64,000 bases of DNA, from contig CAWJSX010000003.1 of assembly GCA_963845675.1 (NCBI GenBank), positions 372,001 through 436,000 on the forward strand. The letters run 5' to 3'. Both the position numbers and the translations under genes were made by a program. The notes under the pieces are model-generated. The model saw nothing but the letters and a program-made list of their open reading frames with translations. It had not been told where the DNA came from and ran no database searches. Source of the DNA: CAWJMD01 sp963845675 (GTDB lineage Bacteria > Actinomycetota > Actinomycetes > Actinomycetales > CAWJMD01). Below are positions 14,783 to 23,784 of the stretch, piece after piece; the first letter of the stretch is position 1, and the number at the start of each line of letters is the position of its first letter.

Positions 14783-17700
14783 GTGTATCTCAAGACCCTC
14801 ACCCTGAAGGGCTTCAAGTCGTTCGCGTCGGCGACCACCCTGCGCTTCGAGCCGGGGATCACCGCCGTCGTCGGGCCCAACGGGTCCGGCAAGTCGAACG
14901 TGGTCGACGCGCTCGCCTGGGTGATGGGCGAGCAGGGGGCCAAGAGCCTGCGCGGCGGCAAGATGGAGGACGTCATCTTCGCCGGGACGTCGGGCCGGCC
15001 CCCGCTGGGTCGCGCCGAGGTGTCCCTCACGATCGACAACACCGACGGCGCCCTGCCGATCGACTACACCGAGGTCACCGTCACCCGGACGATGTTCCGC
15101 TCGGGCGGCTCCGAGTACGCCATCAACGGGACGCCCTCCCGCCTGCTCGACGTGCAGGACCTGCTCTCCGACTCCGGCATCGGCCGCGAGATGCACGTCA
15201 TCGTCGGCCAGGGCCAGCTCGACGCCGTGCTCCGCGCCACGCCGGAGGACCGGCGCGGGTTCATCGAGGAGGCCGCGGGCGTCCTCAAGCACCGCAAGCG
15301 CAAGGAGAAGGCCCTTCGCAAGCTCGACGCGATGCAGGCCAACCTCACGCGCGTCAGCGACCTCACCGGCGAGATCCGCCGCCAGCTCGGCCCCCTCGGG
15401 CGGCAGGCCGAGGTCGCCCGCCGCGCCGCCACCGTCCAGTCCGACGTGCGCGACGCCCGCGCCCGGCTGCTGGCCGACGAGCTCGTGCAGCTGACCGCGA
15501 CCCTGGAGCAGGAGGTCGCCGACGAGACGGCGCTGCGGTCGCGGCGCGCCGAGGTGGAGGCCTCCCTCGCCGGGCGCCGGGACCGTCTGGCCGCACTGGA
15601 GCGTGAGGCGTCCGAGGCGGCACCTCGGCTCGGCCAGGCCGCCCAGACCTGGTACGGCCTGTCCAGCCTGCGCGAGCGGCTGCGCGGCACCGGCACCCTG
15701 GCGTCGGAGCGCATGCGCCTGCTGGGCCACGAGGAGGCCGACTCCTCAGCGGCCCCGCCGGACGAGCCGGGCCGCGACCCCGCCGGCCTGCGGGCCCAGG
15801 CCGAGCGCGTGCGGGGCGAGGAGGCCGAGCTCGCGACCGAGGTGGAGGCGGCACGCACGGCGCTGGAGGCGAGCGTGCAGGCGCGCGCCGAGGTCGAGGG
15901 CGCACACGGTGCGGCCGAGCGCCAGGTGGCCGCCCTGCTGCGCGCCGCCGCCGACCGGCGCGAGGGGCTGGCTCGCCTCGCCGGCCAGGTCGCGGCGGGT
16001 CGCAGCCGTGTCGAGGCGGGTCAGGACGGGCTCGAGCGACTGCGTGCCTCCCTCACCGAGGCCGAGGTGCGTGGACGCGAGGCGCAGCAGCAGTTCGCGA
16101 CGCTCGAGCAGCAGGTCGCCGGGGTGCAGGAGGGCGAGGAGGACCTCGACGCCGAGCACACGGCGGCCGAGGAGGCTGCGCAGGAGGCTGCGGCGGAGGT
16201 CGACCGGCTCCGAGAGGTCGAGCGGACCGCGGAGCGCGACCGCGCCACCTGGACCGCGCGGAAGGAGGCCCTCGAGATGGGGCTCGCCCGCAAGGACGGC
16301 GCCGGCGCGCTGCTCGCGGCGGGCAGCCGGGTCAGCGGCGTGCTCGGGTCGGTCGCCGCACTGCTGCAGGTCGAGTCCGGCTACGAGGACGCCGTGGCCG
16401 CGGCCCTCGCCGGTGCGGCGGACGCCGTGGCGGTCGAGTCGGTCGACGCGGCCGTCGACGCGCTGCGCTGGCTCAAGCAGGACGACGGCGGACGGGCGGG
16501 GCTCGTCGTGGCCGACGCAGGGGAGACCCCGCCGGTGCCGGACCTCAGCGGCCTGCCCGCCGGCACGCGTGCCGCGGTGGACCTCGTGCGCGCCTCCGCA
16601 GCGCTGCGGCCCGCGGTGGCACGGCTCCTGGCCGGGACGGTCGTCGTCCCCGGCCTGGCCGAGGCCCGCGCCGTCGTGTCCGCGCGGCCTGACCTCACCG
16701 CGGTCACCGCCGACGGGGACGTGCTCGGCTCGGCCCTCGTCCGTGGAGGGTCGTCGGCGCAGCCGAGCCTCCTGCAGGTGCAGGCGGCGGTCGACGAGGC
16801 CGGTGACAGGGTCGCCGACGCCGCCCGCCGCGGCGAGCAGGCACGGTTCGCACTGCAGACGGCCACGTCCCGGGCCGCGGAGGCGACGGAGCGCGTCGCC
16901 GCCGCCCTCGAGCGGCTGCACGACAACGACGCCCGGTTCGCCGCCGTCGCCGAGCAGCTCGGGCAGCTGGGGTCGGCCGCGCGCTCGGCTCGGGCGGAGT
17001 CGGACCGCATCCGCGGGCAGCTCACCCGCGCCGAGGAGGGGCTGGCCACCGACCAGGCCCGCCTGGCCGAGCTCGCCGAGCGGTGGGAGGCGGCCGAGGC
17101 CGGTGCCGAGGGCGACGAGCCCGACGAGCCGGACACCACCGAGCGGGACCGCCTGGGCGCGGCCGCCGCCGACGCCAGGTCCGCCGAGATGGACGCGCGG
17201 CTGGCGTTGCGCACCGGCGAGGAGCGCCTACGCGGTCTGGCGGGGCGCGCCGAGTCCCTTGAGCGTGCGGCGGCGCGGGAGCTGGAGGCCCGCGAGCGGG
17301 CGGCCCGTCGCGCCGAGCAGCGGCGTCGGCAGGTCGAGGTCGCGGCCGCGGTGCGTGTCGCCGCGGACCGCACGCTGGAGGCGCTGGAGACGGCCCTGCA
17401 GACGGCCGCGCGACACCGCGACGACGCGGAGCGGGAGCGGTCCGAGCGTGACACGTCGACTGCCGCACAGCGTTCCGCGATCGAGGAGCTCGTCGCGGAG
17501 ATGGCGCGCCTGACCGACTCCGTGCACCGCGACGAAGTGGCCCGCACCCAGCAGCGGCTGCGGATCGAGCACCTCCAGTCCCGCGCGGTCGAGGAGCTCG
17601 GCACGGATCCCGAGGTGCTCGTCGAGGAGTTCGGCCCGCACCACCTCGTCCCGCCCTCCCCACCCGCTGCGGGCGACCCGGAGCCCGAGGTGGCTCCCGA

Positions 17701-18376
17701 GCCCGTGCCCTACGTCCGCGAGGAGCAGGAGCGGCGGCTGAAGAAGGCCGAGCGTGCGCTCAACGCACTCGGGCGCGTGAACCCGCTTGCGCTGGAAGAG
17801 TTCTCGGCTCTCGAGGAGCGGCACAAGTTCCTCACCGAGCAGCTGGAGGACCTCAAGCGCTCGCGCAAGGACCTGCTCGACATCGTGGCCGAGATCGACG
17901 CTCGCGTGCAGCAGGTGTTCAGCGAGGCCTTCGCCGACACGGCCGTCCAGTTCGAAGGGGTCTTCTCGCGCCTGTTCCCCGGCGGCGAGGGACGGCTCGT
18001 GCTGACCGACCCCGAGGACATGCTGACGACCGGGATCGACGTCGAGGCGCGGCCGGCCGGAAAGAAGGTCAAGCGGCTCTCCCTGCTGTCCGGGGGCGAG
18101 CGGTCGCTGACGGCGGTCGCGCTCCTGGTGGCGATCTTCAAGGCGCGCCCGAGCCCCTTCTACGTCATGGACGAGGTGGAGGCCGCGCTCGACGACGCCA
18201 ACCTCGGCCGCCTGATCACGATCTTCGACGAGCTGCGCGAGTCGTCCCAGCTCATCGTGATCACCCACCAGAAGCGCACGATGGAGGGCGCGGACGCGCT
18301 CTACGGCGTGACGATGCGCGGCGACGGTGTCAGCACCGTGATCAGCCAGCGGCTCAAGGAGACCGCCGACGCCTGA
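14783..18376 (+). CDS. smc: Chromosome segregation protein SMC
   Basis: 1197 residues, a full-length SMC that folds, dimerises and organises and segregates the chromosome with ScpA/ScpB. Walker A GPNGSGKSN at residues 31-39; long coiled coils rich in Glu/Arg/Ala (~170-480 and ~665-1000); a hinge around 500-650 (RVSGVLGSVAALLQVE ... DGDVLGSALVRGG); the ABC signature LSGGERSL near 1102 and Walker B FYVMDEVEAALDDAN near 1125. GTG 14783 (MYLKTLTLKGFKSFA) is the standard start, with AGGAGCG upstream and a TAAGGT hexamer at 14741. The frame is unbroken over 3.6 kb. Confidence 0.98.
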   Translation: MYLKTLTLKGFKSFASATTLRFEPGITAVVGPNGSGKSNVVDALAWVMGEQGAKSLRGGKMEDVIFAGTSGRPPLGRAEVSLTIDNTDGALPIDYTEVTVTRTMFRSGGSEYAINGTPSRLLDVQDLLSDSGIGREMHVIVGQGQLDAVLRATPEDRRGFIEEAAGVLKHRKRKEKALRKLDAMQANLTRVSDLTGEIRRQLGPLGRQAEVARRAATVQSDVRDARARLLADELVQLTATLEQEVADETALRSRRAEVEASLAGRRDRLAALEREASEAAPRLGQAAQTWYGLSSLRERLRGTGTLASERMRLLGHEEADSSAAPPDEPGRDPAGLRAQAERVRGEEAELATEVEAARTALEASVQARAEVEGAHGAAERQVAALLRAAADRREGLARLAGQVAAGRSRVEAGQDGLERLRASLTEAEVRGREAQQQFATLEQQVAGVQEGEEDLDAEHTAAEEAAQEAAAEVDRLREVERTAERDRATWTARKEALEMGLARKDGAGALLAAGSRVSGVLGSVAALLQVESGYEDAVAAALAGAADAVAVESVDAAVDALRWLKQDDGGRAGLVVADAGETPPVPDLSGLPAGTRAAVDLVRASAALRPAVARLLAGTVVVPGLAEARAVVSARPDLTAVTADGDVLGSALVRGGSSAQPSLLQVQAAVDEAGDRVADAARRGEQARFALQTATSRAAEATERVAAALERLHDNDARFAAVAEQLGQLGSAARSARAESDRIRGQLTRAEEGLATDQARLAELAERWEAAEAGAEGDEPDEPDTTERDRLGAAAADARSAEMDARLALRTGEERLRGLAGRAESLERAAARELEARERAARRAEQRRRQVEVAAAVRVAADRTLEALETALQTAARHRDDAERERSERDTSTAAQRSAIEELVAEMARLTDSVHRDEVARTQQRLRIEHLQSRAVEELGTDPEVLVEEFGPHHLVPPSPPAAGDPEPEVAPEPVPYVREEQERRLKKAERALNALGRVNPLALEEFSALEERHKFLTEQLEDLKRSRKDLLDIVAEIDARVQQVFSEAFADTAVQFEGVFSRLFPGGEGRLVLTDPEDMLTTGIDVEARPAGKKVKRLSLLSGGERSLTAVALLVAIFKARPSPFYVMDEVEAALDDANLGRLITIFDELRESSQLIVITHQKRTMEGADALYGVTMRGDGVSTVISQRLKETADA

Positions 18377-18387
18377 GCTCCGGGCGT

Positions 18388-18444
18388 CATTCTCGGGAGA
18401 ATGCAGGCTCTGGCGGCATCTGGACCCCCATTCTCGGGAGAATG
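18388..18444. repeat. Two identical 16-bp palindromes between smc and the next gene
   Basis: CATTCTCGGGAGAATG occurs at 18388-18403 and again at 18429-18444, each followed by CAGG. Each copy is perfectly self-complementary. Their centres are 41 bp apart, close to four helical turns, on the same face of DNA. They begin 12 bases after the smc stop. They may act as a paired protein-binding site (operator) or as terminator hairpins; neither is followed by a U-tract. Confidence 0.7.
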
Positions 18445-18545
18445 CAGGACGGGGTCGGCGCCGGGACCGTGTGAGTCATCCCACGAATCGAGACGTGGAG
18501 GCGCGCCGGTTTGTGGCCGTGCCCGGCGTCGGGCACCGTAGTGGT

Positions 18546-19319
18546 GTGCAAGCCACCATCATCGCCATGCTGGTCTGCGTCCTCGCCGCCGGCATCGTCA
18601 TGGCGGCGGTGGCGTGGCCCAGGATGCGACAGGGCGCTCGCGTCCTGACACCGTCCGGACGCGAGCAGGTCAAGGACGCCCGACGCCGCGCCGTGTCGCT
18701 GGCCAAGCAGGGGCGAGAGCGTGCGGTGACGGCCTCCGAACAGGCCCGCTCGCGGGGGGAGCGGTCCAGCCGGACCCCGACGCCCCCGCCTGCCGAGGTC
18801 GCCGTGACGGACGACGTGAGCTCGACGGCGACACCCACGACGTCGTCGACGGCGACAGGTAGGCCCGCCCGGAAGACCACGCCTCGGCCCGCCAGCGTGA
18901 CGGCGAGCCTGTCCGCGAGGTCGGCGGAGGAGACCGTGATCGACGTCCGGGCGATCGAGTCGGCGATGGCGAAGGGCTCCCCGCAGGCACAGGCGAGCAC
19001 GGTGCCCGCACGGTCGGCGGCTGCGGACGACCCCGCTGCGTCGCCGTCCGGCACGCAGCAGCCGGCTGTGGCGGCGCAGCCGGTCCCCGTGACGCCCGAG
19101 ATCCCCGTGAAGTCCGAGGTCACCGTGCCGCCCCGGACCACGGGGCCGCCCACGGCGGCCGAGTCGTCCGGACCGTCCGAGAGGCCCGCGGTCGCTGCCA
19201 CGGCGGGAGCGGGCGGACAGCGCGAGGTCCCCGGCGTGATCCCCGGGGTCAGCCCGCGATCCGCCCACCGGATGAGCCTGTGGAACCCCTCGGAGCCTGG
19301 CGCGCGCCACGCACGCTGA
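18546..19319 (+). CDS. Membrane-anchored low-complexity protein of unknown function
   Basis: 257 residues from GTG 18546. A single N-terminal membrane helix (QATIIAMLVCVLAAGIVMAA) is followed by a basic stretch (REQVKDARRRAVSLAKQGRE) and then about 180 residues rich in Ala, Pro, Ser and Thr with no recognisable fold. An in-frame GTG at 18471 would put 25 extra residues before the helix, which is less likely. It lies between smc and ftsY, where many actinobacteria have no gene. I cannot assign a function; a signal-anchored envelope or divisome-associated protein is a guess. Codon positions are strongly GC-biased like neighbours, supporting a real gene. Confidence 0.65.
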   Translation: MQATIIAMLVCVLAAGIVMAAVAWPRMRQGARVLTPSGREQVKDARRRAVSLAKQGRERAVTASEQARSRGERSSRTPTPPPAEVAVTDDVSSTATPTTSSTATGRPARKTTPRPASVTASLSARSAEETVIDVRAIESAMAKGSPQAQASTVPARSAAADDPAASPSGTQQPAVAAQPVPVTPEIPVKSEVTVPPRTTGPPTAAESSGPSERPAVAATAGAGGQREVPGVIPGVSPRSAHRMSLWNPSEPGARHAR

Positions 19320-19400
19320 GCGCCCCTGCACGCCCCTGCGAGCCGTCCCTGAGCCGCCCCTGACGCGGCCACCCCGCGCCACCTGGGAGACTTGCCGACC

Positions 19401-20603
19401 GTGGAGTCCCTCGAGCTGTTCATCGGCCTCGCCGTCGTCATCCTGCTCGCCCTCGGCGGGGGGCTGGTCGCCTTCCTGCGCCGTGGCCGTCGGGACGCGG
19501 GTGCGAGCGCACCGACCCGACCGCAACCCGGCGTCGACTACCAGCCGGGCGTCGGTGACGACGCGGAGACGCCGCGCGACAGCCCGACCCGCACCATCGA
19601 GACGGTCCCGGGCCCCGACGACTTCGCGGACGTCCCGCCGTCCGACGTGGCGGTCATCGAGCGCCCGGACCCGGTGGCCGGACGGATGGTGCGCCTGCGC
19701 GCCCGTCTGGCCCGCTCGAACACGGCGCTCGGTCGCGGCCTGCTGACGCTGCTGACCCGTGACCGGATCGACGAGGCCACCTGGGACGAGGTCGAGGAGA
19801 CCCTCCTGCTGGCCGACCTGGGCGTCGGGCCAACGACCGAGCTGGTCGACCGGCTCCGCGAGCGGGTCGCCGTCGAGGGCAGCGCGGACCCGCAGGCCGT
19901 GGCGGCCATGCTCCGGGAGGAGCTGGTGGCCCTCGTCGACCCGAGCATGGACCGATCCCTCGCCGTCGACCGCACCGGCCCGCTGCCCGCCGTCGTGCTC
20001 GTGGTCGGGGTCAACGGCACCGGCAAGACCACCACCGTCGGCAAGCTCGCGCGGGTGCTCGTGGCCCAGGACAAGGACGTCGTCCTCGGCGCGGCCGACA
20101 CCTTCCGTGCGGCCGCCGCCGACCAGCTGACGACCTGGGGGGAGAGGGTGGGCGTGCCCACTGTCCGCGCGGACCGGGAGGGCGCCGACCCGGCCGCCGT
20201 GGCCTTCGACGCCGTCGCGGCCGGCATCGAGATGGAGGCGGACGTCGTCCTCGTCGACACCGCCGGGCGCCTGCAGAACAAGGTCGGCCTGATGGACGAG
20301 CTCGGCAAGGTGAAGCGGGTCGCCGAGAAGGCCCTCGGCCCCGGGGGCACGATCGGCGAGGTGCTGCTCGTCCTCGACGCCACCACCGGGCAGAACGGCA
20401 TGCGCCAGGCACAGGTCTTCGCGGAGGTCGTCAACGTGACCGGCATCGTCCTCACCAAGCTCGACGGCACGGCCAAGGGCGGGATCGTGGTCGCGGTCCA
20501 GCGTGAGCTCGGGGTCCCCGTCAAGCTCGTCGGCCTGGGCGAGGGGGCGGACGACCTCGCACCGTTCGACCCCGAGGCGTTCGTGGACGCCCTGCTCGCC
20601 TGA
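19401..20603 (+). CDS. ftsY: Signal recognition particle receptor FtsY
   Basis: 400 residues; SRP receptor GTPase at the inner membrane, partner of Ffh in this window. An N-terminal hydrophobic segment (LELFIGLAVVILLALGGGLV) anchors it, followed by an acidic A-domain (DDAETPRDSPTRTIETVPGP), then the NG domain: GVNGTGKTTTVGKLA near residue 203, DTFRAAAADQL, VDTAGRLQNK and TKLDGTAKGG. GTG 19401 is preceded by GGGAGA at proper spacing; TTG 19392 is too close to that site. Confidence 0.96.
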   Translation: MESLELFIGLAVVILLALGGGLVAFLRRGRRDAGASAPTRPQPGVDYQPGVGDDAETPRDSPTRTIETVPGPDDFADVPPSDVAVIERPDPVAGRMVRLRARLARSNTALGRGLLTLLTRDRIDEATWDEVEETLLLADLGVGPTTELVDRLRERVAVEGSADPQAVAAMLREELVALVDPSMDRSLAVDRTGPLPAVVLVVGVNGTGKTTTVGKLARVLVAQDKDVVLGAADTFRAAAADQLTTWGERVGVPTVRADREGADPAAVAFDAVAAGIEMEADVVLVDTAGRLQNKVGLMDELGKVKRVAEKALGPGGTIGEVLLVLDATTGQNGMRQAQVFAEVVNVTGIVLTKLDGTAKGGIVVAVQRELGVPVKLVGLGEGADDLAPFDPEAFVDALLA

Positions 20604-20674
20604 TCGTGGGCTCCACCGTCGAGGGGGACGGCGCGGTCCGTCCCGAGGGGGACGACACGACCGCAGCCGCTCCC

Positions 20675-20680
20675 TACGCT
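20675..20680 (+). promoter_or_regulatory. Leaderless -10 element for the histidine kinase
   Basis: TACGCT, then six bases, then GTG 20687. The same arrangement and the same hexamer occur at 1460-1465. It gives the kinase/regulator/ABC set its own promoter, separate from ftsY. Confidence 0.5.
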
Positions 20681-20686
20681 CGTCCG

Positions 20687-22090
20687 GTGCGCACCGACCC
20701 GGACCCGCAGCCGACCGACGCCGAACGCGTCGAGCTCGGTGACGACTGGGAGCGGCCCGGCCCGGACCGCGTCCAGCAGCGCCGCGACGTCGTCATCGGG
20801 CTCGTTCTGGCAGCGGTCGCGGTCGTCGGGTGGCAGCTGTCGCGGGACGTCGGCTTCTTCGAGGGCACCGACACCTCCAGCGCCGAGCAGATCGCCTGGA
20901 CGGCGGGGCTCGCGCTGCCGCTGTGCGTGAGGCGGCGCTACCCGGTCGCCCAGATGGTCGCCGCGTCGGCGGTGTTCCTGGGGATGGGCGTGCGCGAGCC
21001 GGCCCTCTCGGGACAGCTCAGCGTGCAGCTGTTCCTCTTCGTCAGCCTGTTCGCGGCGGCTGCCTGGGGTCGCGACCGGCGGGTGACACGTCTGGCGCTC
21101 GGGGGGGTCCTGGTGGTCATGTTCGCCTGGCTCGCCCTCGTCATCGGGACCGGCGGCCTGATCGACGAGATGCTGGCGGACCAGCCCGCGGTCGAGGACA
21201 CGTTCCTTCCGTCGTACACGGCGGCCGCCGCCTTCAACGTCGTGGTCAACCTGCTGTACTTCGTCGGTGCATGGGTTGCCGGCGAAGCGATCTGGCGGAG
21301 TGCACGGCAACGGGAGCAGCTGCGCCAGCAGGCGACCGCCCTCCGCGAGCAGCAGCACGCGGAGGCGCGGCGCGCCGTCCTGGCCGAACGACTGCGGATC
21401 GCGCGGGAGCTGCACGACGTCGCGGCGCACCACGTCAGCGTGATCGGCGTGCAGGCGGCGGCCGCACGACGGGTCCTCGGCGTGGACGGCGAGGCGGCCG
21501 GGCGCGCACTCACCGCGGTCGAGCAGTCGAGCCGGTCGGCGGTCGGTGAGATGCGCCAGCTGCTCGGCGTGCTGCGGTCCGACGGCGAGTACGGACCGGC
21601 GGAGGACGAGGCGACGCCCGGCGGAGGCCGTTCTCCCCAGCCCGGGCTGGACGACCTCGAGGCGTTGGTCGAGCAGGTGGGCGCCGCGGGACTGGCGGTC
21701 GACCTCCACCGCGTCGGCGCGCCGCGCCCGGTGTCGAGCACCGTCGCGCTGTCGCTGTACCGGACGGTGCAGGAGGCGCTGGCCAACGTCCGCCGGCACA
21801 GCACCGCCTCCTCGGCGAGCGTCACCGTCCGGTTCTCCGACCCCGACCCGGCGCCGGCGTGGGTCGAGGTCGAGATCGTGGACGACGGACGGCCGCGTGC
21901 GGCGGTGACCGGGGGGTCCGGGCTCGGCCACCTGGGCATGCGGGAGCGAGCGGCCATGCACGGCGGAGAGGCCGAGATCGGGCGCCGCCCCTTCGGCGGC
22001 TACCGCGTGCGTGTGCGCTACCCGCTGGACCGCGAGACCTGGCAGGCAGCGCGTGCGCCGGCGCGTCCCGACGACGCGGAGGTGGTCTGA
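20687..22090 (+). CDS. Two-component sensor histidine kinase (NarL/DesK type)
   Basis: 467 residues. The N-terminal half has about five membrane helices (RRDVVIGLVLAAVAVVGW, IAWTAGLALPL, VAASAVFLGMGV and so on). The HisKA_3 phosphoacceptor motif RIARELHDVAAHHVS places the His at about residue 242, and a HATPase_c domain ends with GSGLGHLGMRERAAMHGGEAEIG. No periplasmic sensor domain is evident, so it probably senses within the membrane. The start is set by the leaderless TACGCT; an in-frame GTG at 20606 is possible. The response regulator starts immediately after the stop. The ABC exporter downstream suggests detection of membrane-active compounds. Confidence 0.92.
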   Translation: MRTDPDPQPTDAERVELGDDWERPGPDRVQQRRDVVIGLVLAAVAVVGWQLSRDVGFFEGTDTSSAEQIAWTAGLALPLCVRRRYPVAQMVAASAVFLGMGVREPALSGQLSVQLFLFVSLFAAAAWGRDRRVTRLALGGVLVVMFAWLALVIGTGGLIDEMLADQPAVEDTFLPSYTAAAAFNVVVNLLYFVGAWVAGEAIWRSARQREQLRQQATALREQQHAEARRAVLAERLRIARELHDVAAHHVSVIGVQAAAARRVLGVDGEAAGRALTAVEQSSRSAVGEMRQLLGVLRSDGEYGPAEDEATPGGGRSPQPGLDDLEALVEQVGAAGLAVDLHRVGAPRPVSSTVALSLYRTVQEALANVRRHSTASSASVTVRFSDPDPAPAWVEVEIVDDGRPRAAVTGGSGLGHLGMRERAAMHGGEAEIGRRPFGGYRVRVRYPLDRETWQAARAPARPDDAEVV

Positions 22091-22774
22091 GTGAGCGAGG
22101 ATCCCGCGCCGCCCCCGTCCGACCGCCTGAGGGTGCTGCTGGTCGACGACCAGGCGATGGTCCGCTCCGGGTTCGCGATGATCCTCTCGGTCGAGCCGGA
22201 CGTGGAGGTGGTCGGCGAGGCGGCCGACGGTCAGGAGGCGGTGGAGGCTGCCGAGCGCCTGCGCCCCGACGTCGTGCTGATGGACGTGCAGATGCCGGTC
22301 CTGGACGGGCTGGCCGCCACCCAGCGCATCGTGTCCGCCGGGCACGGGAAGGTGCTGGTGCTGACGACCTTCGACCGAGACGACTACCTCTTCGACGCCC
22401 TCGCGGCCGGGGCCAGCGGGTTCCTGCTGAAGAACGCCGACCCCGACGACCTCGTCGACGGCGTGCGTGCGGTGGGGCGCGGCCACGCGCTGCTCGCTCC
22501 CGAGGTCACTCGCCGGGTCATCGCCCGCTTCGCGGGTTCGCGCGTGGGTACCTACCGTCCCGACCTGCTGCTGACGCTCACCGGCCGCGAGCGGGAGGTG
22601 CTCGAGCTCGTGGCCGCCGGGCTCAGCAACAGCGAGATCGCCGCCCGGCTCTACCTCGGCGAGGCGACGGTGAAGACGCACGTCTCCCGTGTGCTGACCA
22701 AGCTGGACCTGCGCGACCGCGTCCAGGCCGTGGTGTTCGCCTACGAGTCCGGGGTCGTGGCGCCCGGCGCGTGA
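22091..22774 (+). CDS. LuxR/NarL-type response regulator
   Basis: 227 residues. Receiver domain with acidic D19/D20 and the phosphoacceptor Asp65 in VVLMDVQMPVLDG; Lys in FLLKNADPDDLVDGV. The C-terminal LuxR helix-turn-helix is LTGREREVLELVAAGLSNSE and TVKTHVSRVLTKLDLRDRVQ. GTG start directly abutting the kinase stop (translational coupling). It probably controls the ABC transporter encoded 128 bp downstream. Confidence 0.95.
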   Translation: MSEDPAPPPSDRLRVLLVDDQAMVRSGFAMILSVEPDVEVVGEAADGQEAVEAAERLRPDVVLMDVQMPVLDGLAATQRIVSAGHGKVLVLTTFDRDDYLFDALAAGASGFLLKNADPDDLVDGVRAVGRGHALLAPEVTRRVIARFAGSRVGTYRPDLLLTLTGREREVLELVAAGLSNSEIAARLYLGEATVKTHVSRVLTKLDLRDRVQAVVFAYESGVVAPGA

Positions 22775-22902
22775 GGGCGATCCACCTGCGGGTGGACCCG
22801 CCGGATGGTCCGCTCGCCTGACGCGACGGCGGTGCCGGCGTCCTTACGGTGGGACTCATCGACGGGTGCGCAGAGCGCCCGTCACGGACGGAGGGGGTCG
22901 CC

Positions 22903-23784
22903 GTGCTCCAGGTCGACGAGGTGACGCGCCGGTTCGGTGATGCCACCGTGCTCGATGACGTGTCGTTCACCGTGGAACCCGGCCGGCTGACCGGCTTCGT
23001 CGGCGCCAACGGCGCGGGCAAGACGACGACGATGCGGATCATCCTCGGCGTGCTCGCGGCCACGCACGGCCGGGTGCTGTGGAAGGACATCCCGATCACG
23101 CGCGAGGACCGCCGCCGCTTCGGCTACATGCCGGAGGAGCGGGGGCTGTACCCCAAGCAGCCGGTGCTCGAGCAGCTCGTGTTCTTCGGACGGCTGCACG
23201 GCCTCGACCAGGCCGAGTCCCGCCGGCGGGTCACCCGCCTGCTCGAGCGGCTCGACCTCGCGCACCGTGCCGGCGACAAGCTGGAGTCGCTGTCGCTCGG
23301 CAACCAGCAGCGCGTCCAGATCGCCGCCGCCCTCGTGCACGAGCCGGTCGCCCTGGTCCTGGACGAGCCGTTCAGCGGGCTCGACCCCCTGGCGGTCGAG
23401 TCGATGGTCGACATCCTGAGCGAGCAGGTGCGCGACGGGGTGCCGGTGCTCTTCTCCAGCCACCAGCTCGACCTCGTCGAGAAGGTGTGCGACGACCTCG
23501 TGATCCTCGCGGGCGGACGGGTGGTCGCCGCAGGCTCGGTCGAGAAGCTGCGCTCGGCGGCCGGTGTGCTCCACCGCCTCGAGCTCGACGCGGACGCCGG
23601 CTGGGTACGTGACGTGCCCGGCGTGTCCGTCCAGGACGTGGACGGACCGCGCGCGCTCTTCGAGGTGGTCGAAGCAGGTGCCGAGCAGGAGGTGCTCCGC
23701 CAGGCGGTCCGGCGCGGCGCCGTCCACTCGTTCGCCCCCCAGGTCCCCGCCCTCTCCGAGGTCTTCAAGGAGGTCATCGCATGA
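22903..23784 (+). CDS. ABC transporter ATP-binding protein (export type)
   Basis: 293 residues. Walker A GANGAGKTTTMR near residue 36, signature LSLGNQQRVQIAAAL near 128, Walker B LVLDEPFSGLDP near 151 and the switch histidine in SSHQLDLVEKV. The C-terminal extension is the DUF4162-like module of NatA/CcmA-type exporters. GTG 22903 has GGAGGGGG upstream. The stop overlaps the ATG of the permease. With the permease and the adjacent two-component system this resembles Na+/antibiotic-type exporters; the substrate is unknown. Confidence 0.93.
   Translation: MLQVDEVTRRFGDATVLDDVSFTVEPGRLTGFVGANGAGKTTTMRIILGVLAATHGRVLWKDIPITREDRRRFGYMPEERGLYPKQPVLEQLVFFGRLHGLDQAESRRRVTRLLERLDLAHRAGDKLESLSLGNQQRVQIAAALVHEPVALVLDEPFSGLDPLAVESMVDILSEQVRDGVPVLFSSHQLDLVEKVCDDLVILAGGRVVAAGSVEKLRSAAGVLHRLELDADAGWVRDVPGVSVQDVDGPRALFEVVEAGAEQEVLRQAVRRGAVHSFAPQVPALSEVFKEVIA

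Noticed and set aside
19538..22681. A 1047-codon minus-strand open frame over ftsY and the two-component genes
   Set aside because: Shadow of GC-rich coding DNA; the plus-strand genes have full motifs.
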